Assembly: GCF_005871185.1 (NCBI RefSeq)
Contig: NZ_SWKN01000006.1
Location: 186,001-250,000, forward strand
Direction: 5' to 3'
DNA from: Limnobacter alexandrii
GTDB taxonomy: Bacteria; Pseudomonadota; Gammaproteobacteria; Burkholderiales; Burkholderiaceae_B
Length of the DNA stretch: 64,000 bases
Position numbers and translations under genes: made by a program. Shown here one piece after another: positions 1 to 8,314 of the stretch. The number at the start of each line of letters is the position of its first letter. The stretch's first letter is position 1. Under the pieces are notes generated by a model. That model did no database searches and was not told the origin of the DNA. It saw nothing but the letters and a program-made list of their open reading frames with translations.

Positions 1-168
1 TTTTAAGGCTGCATTTTCCAATTGCTCGAAGTGAATACAATCCACCTTGAAAACCAGCGGCAGCGAATCGACCTCGTTCCACAGTGCAGTGAAAGCAGAT
101 TCAGTCATGGTAGGCGCAAGAACTGCCAAGTCTATATCGCTTCCGTCCCTGAAGTTTCCTGCCGCACT
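1..168 (-). pseudogene. MNT-type nucleotidyltransferase remnant, 5' end missing, runs off window
   Basis: Read on the minus strand, this frame encodes GNFRDGSDIDLAVLAP, the GSxDxD core of small minimal nucleotidyltransferases, followed by VDCIHF, which matches the second half of the family. The usual N-terminal 25-30 residues with the GSR motif are absent: a TGA lies at 169-171 just before SAAGNFRDG, and no start codon is available. The frame overlaps the end of the HI0074-like gene. Family knowledge: MNT and HI0074/HEPN proteins form two-gene toxin-antitoxin-like modules. I infer a deletion at the gene junction that removed the MNT start. The 3' end lies outside the window, so the rest of the gene was not seen. 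Confidence 0.7.
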
Positions 169-533
169 TCATTGGCCAATTCCTGAAAAAGGAGATCGCC
201 GCGATTTTTCACAAAACCATACACCTGATCAGCCAATTTTTCATCATAAGTATGGCTCGACAGATTCCTCATTCGTTGGGCTTCGCTCCATGTGTTTCCA
301 TCATGTATCAACCCGGCCACCAAGGCCTCCTTGAATACATCACGAGGATTCAAAGCCACAATCCCCAACATCTCGAGCCGAAGCTTCAATGTTTTCCACG
401 CAAGCTCCCAACAAAACTCGAAGCGCAGAATAACCGAGTCGCGAATAAATGAATCCAGGGGTTGCGCGCAAGCCTCAGACAACCTTTGACTGGCTTTCAG
501 AAAATCAGCAGACCTTTCATTCAAACGTTCCAT
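132..533 (-). CDS. HI0074-family nucleotidyltransferase substrate-binding protein
   Basis: This is a 133-residue helical protein that contains the family signatures FEFCWELAWKTLK and RNLSSHTYDEKLADQVY. HI0074-like proteins are HEPN-related partners of MNT nucleotidyltransferases. I chose the ATG at 533 (MERLNERSADFLK); the longer frame up to 605 would overlap the manC fossil upstream and adds no family residues. The C-terminal end overlaps the partner MNT frame, whose N-terminus is missing, so this gene may be an orphan. The family call is firm; activity without an intact partner is doubtful. Confidence 0.8.
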   Translation of the reverse strand: MERLNERSADFLKASQRLSEACAQPLDSFIRDSVILRFEFCWELAWKTLKLRLEMLGIVALNPRDVFKEALVAGLIHDGNTWSEAQRMRNLSSHTYDEKLADQVYGFVKNRGDLLFQELANEVRQETSGTEAI

Positions 534-570
534 ACGCGTTCGGTTCCCATGTGTTTCGTTTGATTGTAAT

Positions 571-988
571 TCAAGCCCGCCCATACACGTCATCAAACCG
601 AACAATGTCGTCTTCTTCCAGGTAGTCGCCGCTTTGCACCTCGATCATCACCAGGTTCAACACAACAGGCTTTACTTCAATGCGTTTAATTTTGTAGCCT
701 GTGGAATCTTCCAGCACTGTGTAAGTGCCCCAAGGGCGGTGCACCGTAGGGTGAAAATTCACCAGTTCGCTACCCAAAAGCACGTGAGTATTGTTGCTCT
801 CGATTGAAATCAGCTGGCCCTCGCCTTCCTGCTGCACGGTGTTACCTTGGGTGTCGGCTGTACCTTGCTGAATTTAACCAAAGCCGGTTTCAGGGGTGCC
901 GGGCGTAATGCCAAAGCAAGTTAGCCAACCCTTGCGTGCAGCCTCCACCACACAAAACTACCGAAATTACTCGTTTGCTGTTGTTCAT
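571..988 (-). pseudogene. manC: Fossil of mannose-1-phosphate guanylyltransferase (manC/algA) with serial deletions
   Basis: Pieces of an approximately 480-residue ManC/AlgA protein appear in the correct order within 418 bp. They are MNNSKRVISVVLCGGG (N-terminal nucleotide-binding start, ATG at 988), CFGITPGTPETGFG (mid nucleotidyltransferase domain), ADTQGNTVQQEGEGQ and ESNNTHVL, then HRPWGTYTVLED and KIKRIEVKP (cupin entry), and finally LVMIEVQSGDYL and DDIVRFDDVYGR (C-terminus). Everything between these blocks is missing, and there is a stop after ETGFG plus a frame change. An open frame of 88 codons survives at the 3' end. The enzyme would make GDP-mannose; this copy cannot. It lies just upstream of the HI0074-like gene and downstream of the ATPase gene, on the same strand. 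Confidence 0.88.
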
Positions 989-1001
989 ACTGAACCTGTA
1001 G

Positions 1002-2162
1002 TTAAAGTTTTTCCAACGCCTGCGCCCACGCCAATACTTCACCCTGGCTTCGAGTGCTGCTTTCTTCACCACCATAAATTACGGTTGACCGCACCGCCTG
1101 TGGATTTAATTTCTCGAACCTAGTTAATTGCTTGAACCAGTCAGGGCTGAATGTAGCGCCCGACTTGATTTCATAGCTTTCAAAAACTCCGTCACGTTGA
1201 GCCAACAAATCGACTTCCTGCCCGGCACTGTCGCGCCAAAAGTAAAGTTCCGCCTGCCGTCCTTTGTTCAAGGCAGCTTTGTAGGCTTCCACAACCATCA
1301 TGGTTTCAAACACCTGCCCACGCAACGGGTGTGTACTTAATACAGCGGCAGAATGAATACCCAACAACCAGCACATCAGGCCTGTGTCCAGAAAATAAAG
1401 TTTGGGGGTTTTCACCAAACGCTTGCCAAAGTTTTCAAAATACGGGGGCAGGCGCATTACCAAATAGCTGGCTTCCAACACGCCGATCCACTCCCTTGCT
1501 GTTACTGAACTAATACCCGCATCGGCGCCCAAAGCACTTAAATTCAACAATTGCCCTGAACGGGCTGCCGCCAAACGCAAAAAACGCTGAAACAGCTGTA
1601 AATCCTTGATTTGCAGCAACTGCCGCACATCACGCTCAACATAAGTGGCCACGTAATTGGCAAACCAGTCTTGCGGCAAAAGCTCCCGGCTGTACAAAGC
1701 CGGGTAATGGCCTTTCACCATCAAGTTGTCGAGGCCACTGGGCAACTGCCCAGCCTGGCGCAACTCAAACCCTTGCAATGGCAGCAATTCAACACGCCCA
1801 ACCCTGCCAGCCAACGACTGTGTAATGTGACGCACCAAATCAAACTGCTGCGAACCCGTCAATATGAAATCGCCCATGCGCTGGCGTTCGTCCACCAAAC
1901 CCTGAAGCCACGACATCAGGGAGGGCACGCGCTGTACCTCGTCAATTACCGCACCATCCGTGAACTGGGCCAGAAAGCGCTTTGGATCCTCAATTGCGAA
2001 CTCACGCTGATCTGGGCTTTCAAGCGACACATACGGCTTGTGCGCAAACAATTGCCGGGTCAATGTTGTTTTTCCCGACTGCCTTGGCCCTGTAATGGCG
2101 ACCACCGGAAAACCCTTTGCAAGGCGTTGAACCGCACTGGCTGCTAGTCTTGGGATAATCAT
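1002..2162 (-). CDS. AAA-type ATPase with DUF4143 domain
   Basis: This 386-residue protein has a Walker A motif GPRQSGKTT near residue 26, a Walker B-like AVIDEVQRVP near residue 90, and a sensor-like FILTGSQQF near residue 117. The C-terminal half carries the DUF4143 nuclease-like fold, with VDLLAQRDGVFESYEIKSG. This large family is common in bacteria and archaea and its biological role is not settled; a link to DNA or defence is only inference. It looks complete, unlike the related pseudogene at 31894-32837. It is divergently oriented from the EPS operon, with about 230 bp between. Confidence 0.85.
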   Translation of the reverse strand: MIIPRLAASAVQRLAKGFPVVAITGPRQSGKTTLTRQLFAHKPYVSLESPDQREFAIEDPKRFLAQFTDGAVIDEVQRVPSLMSWLQGLVDERQRMGDFILTGSQQFDLVRHITQSLAGRVGRVELLPLQGFELRQAGQLPSGLDNLMVKGHYPALYSRELLPQDWFANYVATYVERDVRQLLQIKDLQLFQRFLRLAAARSGQLLNLSALGADAGISSVTAREWIGVLEASYLVMRLPPYFENFGKRLVKTPKLYFLDTGLMCWLLGIHSAAVLSTHPLRGQVFETMMVVEAYKAALNKGRQAELYFWRDSAGQEVDLLAQRDGVFESYEIKSGATFSPDWFKQLTRFEKLNPQAVRSTVIYGGEESSTRSQGEVLAWAQALEKL

Positions 2163-2193
2163 GCTAATTTAAAGTTGAAACTTATATTTTCAC

Positions 2194-2214
2194 ATCTTAA
2201 ATCGCTTGTAAGAT
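2194..2214. promoter_or_regulatory. Inverted repeat upstream of the ATPase gene
   Basis: ATCTTA and TAAGAT flank a 9-bp spacer, 32 bp upstream of the ATPase start codon. It could be an operator; nothing more can be said from sequence. Confidence 0.3.
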
Positions 2215-2229
2215 TTAGTCTACTTTTGC

Positions 2230-2261
2230 GCTGGCGCCAGCAACCCCCACAATTGCGGGGG
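2230..2261. promoter_or_regulatory. Two adjacent GC-rich palindromes in the divergent intergenic region
   Basis: GCTGGCGCCAGC at 2230-2241 is a perfect 12-bp palindrome. CCCCCACAATTGCGGGGG at 2244-2261 is an 18-bp palindrome with one mismatched pair. They lie between the ATPase gene and the EPS operon. Possible roles are a terminator-like hairpin insulating the two units or protein-binding sites. There is no clear T-tract on either side. Confidence 0.4.
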
Positions 2262-2302
2262 CGTTGAATAATTTGGCCTTTAGTTGGCAAGGATTGTTCA
2301 AA

Positions 2303-2323
2303 CTTTAACAAAACTTGTTTAAG
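2303..2323. promoter_or_regulatory. Imperfect palindrome, candidate operator of the EPS regulator
   Basis: CTTTAACAA and TTGTTTAAG are 9-bp arms with one mismatch around a 3-bp spacer, about 70 bp upstream of the MarR-like regulator's start. The size and position fit a dimeric winged-helix regulator binding its own promoter, but this is inference. Confidence 0.35.
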
Positions 2324-2362
2324 CTAAGTGTTAACCCGCGCTTGCTGATCGTTGAACAGCAC

Positions 2363-2374
2363 GGCGGTAGCGTG
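2363..2374 (+). promoter_or_regulatory. ops element (JUMPstart core) for RfaH-type antitermination
   Basis: The 12 bases GGCGGTAGCGTG match exactly the ops core found in the leaders of long polysaccharide, LPS and hemolysin operons of enterobacteria. Upstream bases (GTTGAACAGCAC) also resemble the 3' half of the JUMPstart consensus. Family knowledge: the paused RNA polymerase exposes ops on the non-template strand, where RfaH binds and reduces termination in long operons. The site lies 19 bp before the first gene of a roughly 16.6-kb plus-strand operon, exactly where such an element would act. The rfaH gene itself is not in the window. Confidence 0.82.
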
Positions 2375-2392
2375 CCCAAATCACCTTCAATT

Positions 2393-2767
2393 ATGACCAG
2401 CCGCCAAGCCAAACTTCAAGAAGACACTTATTACCGCGTCATGCGTTTGCTGGAAGAAAACCCCGACCTTACCCAACGCGAACTGGCTGAAAAGCTGGGC
2501 GTAAGCGTGGGCGGGCTGAACTACTGCCTGAAAGCACTGACTGAAAAAGGCCTGGTGAAGATGCAAAACTTCGCCAACAGCAAAAACAAGTTTGGGTATG
2601 TGTATGTGCTAACCCCAAGTGGTATTGCCGAAAAAGCCAAGTTGACCAGCAACTTTTTGAAAAGAAAAATGGAAGAGTACGAAGCACTTAAAGCAGAAAT
2701 TGATGCACTGACGCTTGAAGAGAAAAAAACTAAGACAAGCCAACAACAATCCGGGGAACACTCATGA
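2393..2767 (+). CDS. MarR-family EPS-associated transcriptional regulator
   Basis: This 124-residue winged-helix protein begins [24 protein letters not shown], followed by the [34 protein letters not shown]. It ends in a basic/acidic coiled tail typical of the EPS-associated MarR group. These proteins sit at the head of exopolysaccharide clusters and probably control them. I chose the ATG at 2393 because a longer frame would start at a TTG inside the leader and would run through the ops element. Its end overlaps the ugd start by ATGA, so it is the first gene of the operon. Confidence 0.85.
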   Translation: MTSRQAKLQEDTYYRVMRLLEENPDLTQRELAEKLGVSVGGLNYCLKALTEKGLVKMQNFANSKNKFGYVYVLTPSGIAEKAKLTSNFLKRKMEEYEALKAEIDALTLEEKKTKTSQQQSGEHS

Positions 2768-3930
2768 AAATAGCTGTAGTTGGAACCGGTTATGTTGGCC
2801 TCTCTAACAGCGTTCTTCTGGCCCAGCACAATGAAGTTGTTTGCCTAGATATTGTTCCTGAAAGAGTAGAACTACTGAACAAGAAACAATCGCCAATTGA
2901 CGATGAGGAAATTAAAGAGTTTCTAGCTTACAAAACGCTTAACTTCCGAGCCACGCTCGATAAACTAGATGCATACACCAACTCCGATTTTGTGATAATT
3001 GCTACCCCCACAGACTACGACCCCGAGACAAACTACTTCAATACCCAATCAATTGAGGCGGTGATTAAAGACGTAATTGCCATCAACCCAAATGCGGTTA
3101 TGGTGATAAAGTCGACGGTACCAGTGGGCTACACCTCAAAAATAAAACAGCAATTGGGTGTGACAAACCTGTTGTTTAGCCCCGAATTTCTGCGTGAAGG
3201 CAAAGCACTTTACGACAACCTTCACCCAAGTCGTATAGTAGTCGGTGAGAAAACTGACCGAGCAACACAATTTGCAAAGCTGCTGCAGCGGGGCGCACTA
3301 AAAAAGGATGTACCAATACTGCTAACGAACAGCACCGAAGCCGAGGCGATCAAACTGTTTGCAAATACCTACTTGGCAATGCGCGTAGCGTATTTCAATG
3401 AACTAGATACATACGCCGCTACTCATGGCCTAAATACACGTCAAATTATTGAAGGTGTTTGTCTCGACCCCCGCATCGGCAATCATTACAACAACCCTAG
3501 TTTTGGATATGGTGGGTACTGCTTGCCGAAAGACACCAGACAGCTACTCGCCAACTACAGAGAAGTGCCTCAAAACCTGATTCACGCTATTGTTGAGGCC
3601 AATACAACTCGAAAAGATTTTATTGCCGATGAAATTATTCGCCGAAAACCCAAGGTAGTTGGAATTTACCGCTTAATCATGAAATCCGGCTCAGATAATT
3701 TCAGAGCCTCGAGTATTCAAGGGATCATGAAACGCATCAAAGCAAAAGGTATTGAAGTGATCGTCTATGAGCCCATGATTTCTGGAAAAGAGTTCTATAA
3801 CTCCCGTGTCGTTAACAATCTGGATGTTTTCAAACAAGAGGCAAATTTGATCGTCGCAAACAGACTAACCAAAGCCCTGGACGACGTGTCGGAGAATGTC
3901 TACACCCGCGACCTGTTTGGAGATAGTTGA
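2764..3930 (+). CDS. ugd: UDP-glucose 6-dehydrogenase
   Basis: This cytoplasmic enzyme oxidises UDP-glucose to UDP-glucuronic acid with two NAD+. The 388-residue length equals that of the short Ugd class of E. coli. It has a Rossmann motif [10 protein letters not shown] at residues 7-16, the substrate-binding [15 protein letters not shown], and the catalytic Cys253 in [14 protein letters not shown]-GlcA may be a building block of the cluster 1 polysaccharide or a precursor of other sugars. It starts in ATGA overlap with the regulator, and its stop overlaps the rmlA start. I regard UDP-glucose as the most likely substrate; related dehydrogenases acting on UDP-HexNAc are usually longer. Confidence 0.92.
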   Translation: MKIAVVGTGYVGLSNSVLLAQHNEVVCLDIVPERVELLNKKQSPIDDEEIKEFLAYKTLNFRATLDKLDAYTNSDFVIIATPTDYDPETNYFNTQSIEAVIKDVIAINPNAVMVIKSTVPVGYTSKIKQQLGVTNLLFSPEFLREGKALYDNLHPSRIVVGEKTDRATQFAKLLQRGALKKDVPILLTNSTEAEAIKLFANTYLAMRVAYFNELDTYAATHGLNTRQIIEGVCLDPRIGNHYNNPSFGYGGYCLPKDTRQLLANYREVPQNLIHAIVEANTTRKDFIADEIIRRKPKVVGIYRLIMKSGSDNFRASSIQGIMKRIKAKGIEVIVYEPMISGKEFYNSRVVNNLDVFKQEANLIVANRLTKALDDVSENVYTRDLFGDS

Positions 3931-4808
3931 TGAGCCGCAAAGGAATTGTCCTCGCTGGTGGCTCTGGTACACGTTTGTACCCTGTTACGAAAGGCGTTTC
4001 CAAGCAGCTGCTACCGGTCTATGACAAGCCGATGATTTACTATCCCTTATCGGTGCTTATGCTCGCTGGCATTCGGGACATTCTCATAATCACCACCCCG
4101 GAAGATCAATCCGCCTTTCAAAGACTGCTTGGTTCAGGCGACGATTACGGCATCAACCTGAGCTACGCCATTCAGCAAAAACCGGAGGGGTTAGCCCAAG
4201 CCTTCATCATCGGCGAGAACTTCATCGGCAAAGATTCGGTTTGCCTTGTGCTGGGCGACAACATCTTTTATGGCCGCGGCTTCCGTCCGATGCTCACCGA
4301 AGCCGCAGACAAAACCAAAGGGGCAACGATCTTTGGTTATGGGGTCAAAGACCCGCAGCGATTCGGTGTTATCGAGCATGATAAAACAGGTAAAGTCATT
4401 TCTATCGAAGAGAAACCGACCCAACCCAAAAGCGATTTGGCCATTACAGGCCTTTACTTCTTCGACAACAACGTTATCGAAATCGCAAAACAAGTCAAAC
4501 CCTCTGATCGAGGCGAACTGGAAATCACCAGCGTCATTGAGAGCTACCTGAAACAAGATGATCTTCAGGTTAAACAACTCGGTCGTGGCTTTGCATGGCT
4601 TGACACAGGAACCCATGAAAGCCTCCTCGCGGCCGCTCACTTTGTTGAAACTATTGAAACTCGGCAGGGCTACAAGATCGCCTGCCTTGAAGAAATAGCT
4701 TTTAATCAAGGCTGGTTAAGTAAAACACGCCTCGAAGCTATCCAACAAACATTGATCAAAACAGGTTATGGAGAATACCTGTCAAATTTATTGAAGACGC
4801 GTGAATGA
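3930..4808 (+). CDS. rmlA: Glucose-1-phosphate thymidylyltransferase (first copy)
   Basis: RmlA couples glucose-1-phosphate and dTTP to dTDP-glucose, the first step towards dTDP-6-deoxy sugars. The 292-residue protein shows the nucleotide-binding [11 protein letters not shown], then [11 protein letters not shown], the product-binding LGDNIFYG and the C-terminal [11 protein letters not shown] use the ATG at 3930, which overlaps the ugd stop; the preceding TTG is unlikely. In this operon the product would feed the WecE branch after RmlB converts it to dTDP-4-keto-6-deoxyglucose. No rmlB is in the window. A second rmlA is at 38757. Confidence 0.93.
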   Translation: MSRKGIVLAGGSGTRLYPVTKGVSKQLLPVYDKPMIYYPLSVLMLAGIRDILIITTPEDQSAFQRLLGSGDDYGINLSYAIQQKPEGLAQAFIIGENFIGKDSVCLVLGDNIFYGRGFRPMLTEAADKTKGATIFGYGVKDPQRFGVIEHDKTGKVISIEEKPTQPKSDLAITGLYFFDNNVIEIAKQVKPSDRGELEITSVIESYLKQDDLQVKQLGRGFAWLDTGTHESLLAAAHFVETIETRQGYKIACLEEIAFNQGWLSKTRLEAIQQTLIKTGYGEYLSNLLKTRE

Positions 4809-5839
4809 TTCTCCACCTTTGCACAATCAACAAGTTTATCGAACCTTTTTATCAATTCGTCAAAAACAATTTTGCTGACTTTGATTCAAATCACGAGTTC
4901 TATATCGAAGGATTAAGCGACAAATACATCAACCCGGTTGGAAATAATATCTTTCTTGCACAAAACGTAAAGTTCATAAACCGGTATTTTTGGCTAACCA
5001 AGCAAATGAACCGGGCAGATAAAATAATCCTACATGGCCTATGGGACATGCGGGTACTCATGCTGCTCTGCATACAACCTTGGCTTTTAAAAAAATGTTA
5101 CTGGGTAATTTGGGGGGGAGACCTCTACACCTACACGCCAGCCAAGAAAAACAGGCGGTGGTGGCGAAACGAAATTTTACGACGTTATGCAATCAAGCGA
5201 TTCGGTCACATCATTACCCAAGTCCGTGGAGACTATGAGTTGGCGAGGCAATGGTATGCAGCCAAAGGCGTTTGGCACGAATGCTTCATGTACCCAAGCA
5301 ATTTGTACAGCGAGTCGCCTGCAAAAAATACGCAACACGATGGAATAAATATTCTTTTGGGTAATTCAGCAGATCCCAGCAATAACCACATTGAGGCTTT
5401 AGAAAAGTTGAGGTTTAGTACTACTGAAAAAGTTCACATCTATTGCCCCCTTTCGTATGGTGACGCCGAACACGCAAAGAAAGTTGCGCACTACGGGAAA
5501 AATATTTTTGGGGAAAATTTTAATCCTTTGCTTGAGTATATGCATTTCGATGACTACCAGAAACTGCTGGCACAAATCGATATCGCGGTGTTCAATCATA
5601 GACGACAGCAAGGAATGGGAAATATCACCCAACTACTTGGGCTTGGAAAAAGTATTTACATGCGCAGCGACATCACATCTTGGACTTTTCTTAAGCAAAT
5701 TGGCGTTAAAGTTTTCGATATTAAAGAACTTGATTTAAATAGGCTAGATCAAGACGAGGCAATACGAAATAAAAAAATAATTTCTAACTATTTTTCAAAG
5801 AACTCATTGATCAAACAATTGCAGGAAATATTCAATTGA
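4805..5839 (+). CDS. WecF-like 4-amino-4,6-dideoxygalactose (Fuc4N-type) glycosyltransferase
   Basis: This 344-residue protein resembles the Glyco_transf_56 family of TDP-Fuc4NAc:lipid II Fuc4NAc transferases (WecF). It shows [18 protein letters not shown] at the N-terminus, [15 protein letters not shown], then [10 protein letters not shown] and [13 protein letters not shown]. WecF acts at the inner face of the cytoplasmic membrane on an undecaprenyl-linked acceptor. The neighbour WecE makes the matching donor sugar, which supports the substrate assignment. It overlaps rmlA by 4 bp and the formyltransferase by 4 bp. The acceptor sugar need not be the same as in enterobacterial common antigen. 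Confidence 0.82.
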   Translation: MILHLCTINKFIEPFYQFVKNNFADFDSNHEFYIEGLSDKYINPVGNNIFLAQNVKFINRYFWLTKQMNRADKIILHGLWDMRVLMLLCIQPWLLKKCYWVIWGGDLYTYTPAKKNRRWWRNEILRRYAIKRFGHIITQVRGDYELARQWYAAKGVWHECFMYPSNLYSESPAKNTQHDGINILLGNSADPSNNHIEALEKLRFSTTEKVHIYCPLSYGDAEHAKKVAHYGKNIFGENFNPLLEYMHFDDYQKLLAQIDIAVFNHRRQQGMGNITQLLGLGKSIYMRSDITSWTFLKQIGVKVFDIKELDLNRLDQDEAIRNKKIISNYFSKNSLIKQLQEIFN

Positions 5840-6498
5840 AAAAGATTCTTTTTCTTGCATCAGGAGGTGGCGGCAACTTCAGGTTTGTTCACCAAGGTAT
5901 TTTAGGTGGATATTTTAATCCAGCCGAGTTGTACTTAATTGCAGACCGTGGTTGCGGTGCGATAGAGTACGCTAAAAATGTTGGCATCCCCAACTTCTTA
6001 ATTGAATACAGTCGAAAATCTCCTGAAGAACTCAGATCTCATTTATTAGATATAAAACCAGATCTTATTATTACAAACTGGCATAAGATAATTGATGCAG
6101 ACACCGTTCGGGCAAATGAAGGTAAATTTATCAATCTGCATTACTCCCTACTCCCTGCTTTTGGCGGATTGATCGGCTTGGAGCCGATCAAGAAAGCCTA
6201 TGAACAAGGTTGTAAGTTCATTGGCCCAACCTGTCACTTTGTGGATGAAGGGGTGGATACCGGAAGAATAATCACGCAGGCTATTTTTACAACAGACAGA
6301 CCCTTTGAAGAATCGGTTACGCTGATGTTTAGATCAGGTTGCGTGACTCTTCTCAATGGAATGAATATTGTTTTATTCGGAGAGGGGGCAATGCCGACCC
6401 GGGCCTTTTCATGTTCGGAAGTGATCTTCGATCAGCCATCAACGGCAAGCCCACATCATTTTAATGAACAATTTTGGAGCAGAGTAGCAAACACATGA
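5836..6498 (+). CDS. Formyltransferase-fold protein, probable sugar N-formyltransferase
   Basis: This 220-residue protein has a GART/PurN-type fold. Key residues seen are Asn and His in INLHYSLLPAF and Asp in EGVDTGRII, which correspond to the catalytic Asn-His-Asp of formyltetrahydrofolate-dependent transferases. It is too divergent to be PurN and sits between a WecF-like transferase and WecE. I infer that it formylates the 4-amino group of dTDP-Fuc4N or of another amino sugar. The start is a TTG at 5836 overlapping the previous stop (TTGA); no better start gives the needed N-terminal strand [12 protein letters not shown]. The family is likely; the substrate is a prediction. Confidence 0.72.
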   Translation: MKKILFLASGGGGNFRFVHQGILGGYFNPAELYLIADRGCGAIEYAKNVGIPNFLIEYSRKSPEELRSHLLDIKPDLIITNWHKIIDADTVRANEGKFINLHYSLLPAFGGLIGLEPIKKAYEQGCKFIGPTCHFVDEGVDTGRIITQAIFTTDRPFEESVTLMFRSGCVTLLNGMNIVLFGEGAMPTRAFSCSEVIFDQPSTASPHHFNEQFWSRVANT

Positions 6499-7184
6499 AG
6501 AGAGTTGCCATCCTTCAATCGAACTACATTCCTTGGAAGGGTTATTTCGATATGATTGCTGCTGCAGATGAATTTATTATCTATGACGATATGCAGTTCA
6601 CGAAAAATGATTGGCGAAATCGAAATCTAATTAAAACTGCACAAGGACCTCAATGGATTACTGTACCGGTCAAGTTAAGCGGAAAGTTTGGTCAATTAAT
6701 TAAAAATACAGAAATTAACGGTGACGCTTGGCAAACCAAGCACTTAAAATCAATTTTCTTCAATTACAAGAAAAGCAAGCACTTCAAAGAACTATACGAA
6801 AAAATCGAAGAACTATACTCAGTCGACTACCAATACATCTCCGAGTTAAACAGAACATTTATCAGTTTTATATGCAAATACTTAGAGATAAATACGACAA
6901 TCAGTAACTCTTGGGATTACTCATTAAGTGATGGAAAAACCGAACGTCTCGTGGATCTTTGCAGGCAGGCTGGTGCAACAGAATACATTTCGGGGCCCGC
7001 AGCCAAAGATTACATTGAACCAAATTGTTTCAGTGACGTGGGCATCAAGCTTACCTGGTTTGATTACTATGGCTACCCCGAATACCCCCAGCTATGGGGT
7101 GAATTTGTTCATGGGGTAACCATTCTGGATTTGCTGTTTAACTGCGGCAAAGATTCAAAAAAATACATGCGATTCGTAAGATAA
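6495..7184 (+). CDS. WbqC-like family protein
   Basis: This 229-residue protein matches the WbqC-like family: MKRVAILQSNYIPWKGYFDMI, then FIIYDDMQFTKNDWRNRN and WITVPVKL. Members occur in O-antigen and capsule clusters beside amino-sugar genes. Their reaction is not established; a role in modifying the amino group of a nucleotide sugar is a guess from context. The ATG at 6495 overlaps the formyltransferase stop, and its own stop touches the wecE start, so it is translationally coupled to both. The upstream in-frame start at 6474 would add only residues from inside the previous gene. Confidence 0.82.
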   Translation: MKRVAILQSNYIPWKGYFDMIAAADEFIIYDDMQFTKNDWRNRNLIKTAQGPQWITVPVKLSGKFGQLIKNTEINGDAWQTKHLKSIFFNYKKSKHFKELYEKIEELYSVDYQYISELNRTFISFICKYLEINTTISNSWDYSLSDGKTERLVDLCRQAGATEYISGPAAKDYIEPNCFSDVGIKLTWFDYYGYPEYPQLWGEFVHGVTILDLLFNCGKDSKKYMRFVR

Positions 7185-8314
7185 TGATTTCATTCAACAC
7201 CCCCCCCCACACCGGCAATGAGGAAGCTCACGTTCTCGCGGCCATGAAGAGCAGCAAAATTTCCGGCGATGCGCGTTACGGCGTAATGTGTCAGGAATGG
7301 TTTGAAAATGAACTTGCCTGCCCCAAAGCCTTACTCACCCCCTCCTGCACGCAATCGCTGGAAATGGCAGCCATTCTTATCGACATCCAACCCGGCGATG
7401 AAGTGATCATGCCAAGCTACACCTTCGTCAGCACCGCAAATGCCTTCGCATTGCGCGGAGCCAAGATTGTGTTTGTCGATATCCGTCCAGACACCTTGAA
7501 TCTGGACGAAAAACTAATCGAAGCCGCCATCACGCCACACACCAGGGCAATTGTCCCCGTGCATTACGCAGGGGTGGCGTGCGACATGGCTGCAATCAAT
7601 GACATCGCTGCGCGGCATGGCTTGTTCGTCATTGAAGATGCTGCGCAAGGAATGATGGCTACGTACCAAGGCAAACCTCTAGGCGCTTTGGGCCACATGG
7701 CCGCCTACAGCTTCCATGAAACCAAGAACATAACCAGTGGCGGAGAAGGTGGTTTGCTCATACTGAATGACGAGCGTTTTATTCACCGCGCCGAGATCAT
7801 CCGCGAGAAGGGCACCAACCGCAGCCAGTTCTTCAGGGGCATGGTAGACAAATACACTTGGGTGGATTTGGGCAGCAGTTACTTGCCCTCTGAAATTCAG
7901 GCGGCCTACCTTTGGGGCCAACTTGAAATGGCCGACGTTATTACAGCCAATCGCCTGGCAACATGGAACACCTATCAGGACGCCTTTGCTGATCTTCAGG
8001 CCAAGGGCAAGTTGGTCTTGCCAACCATTCCCACGGATTGTCAGCACAATGGCCACATGTTTTACTTGAAGTGCCGCGATCTGGCCGAGCGCACCGCGCT
8101 TTTGGCACACCTTAAACAGAATGAAGTCATGGCAGTTTTTCACTATGTACCTCTGCACAGCGCCCCGGCGGGTCAAAAGTATGGCCGGTTTCATGGTGAG
8201 GATCGCTACACCACAGCCGAAAGCGAACGCCTGCTTCGGCTGCCGCTGTGGTATGGAATGGAACGGGACATACGAAATCGGGTAATTGATGCCGTGAGGG
8301 CTTTTTACAAATGA
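7184..8314 (+). CDS. wecE: dTDP-4-amino-4,6-dideoxygalactose transaminase
   Basis: WecE (RffA) transfers an amino group from glutamate to dTDP-4-keto-6-deoxyglucose, giving dTDP-Fuc4N. The 376-residue protein follows the E. coli enzyme nearly block by block: LLTPSCTQSLEMAA, QPGDEVIMPSYTFVSTANAF, VPVHYAGVACDM, IREKGTNRSQFFRG and HGEDRYTTAESERLLRLPL. The PLP lysine is Lys181 in SFHETKNITSGGEGG, the same number as in E. coli. It is flanked by a WbqC-like gene and a methyltransferase gene with overlapping ends. The substrate assignment is strong. Confidence 0.93.
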   Translation: MISFNTPPHTGNEEAHVLAAMKSSKISGDARYGVMCQEWFENELACPKALLTPSCTQSLEMAAILIDIQPGDEVIMPSYTFVSTANAFALRGAKIVFVDIRPDTLNLDEKLIEAAITPHTRAIVPVHYAGVACDMAAINDIAARHGLFVIEDAAQGMMATYQGKPLGALGHMAAYSFHETKNITSGGEGGLLILNDERFIHRAEIIREKGTNRSQFFRGMVDKYTWVDLGSSYLPSEIQAAYLWGQLEMADVITANRLATWNTYQDAFADLQAKGKLVLPTIPTDCQHNGHMFYLKCRDLAERTALLAHLKQNEVMAVFHYVPLHSAPAGQKYGRFHGEDRYTTAESERLLRLPLWYGMERDIRNRVIDAVRAFYK

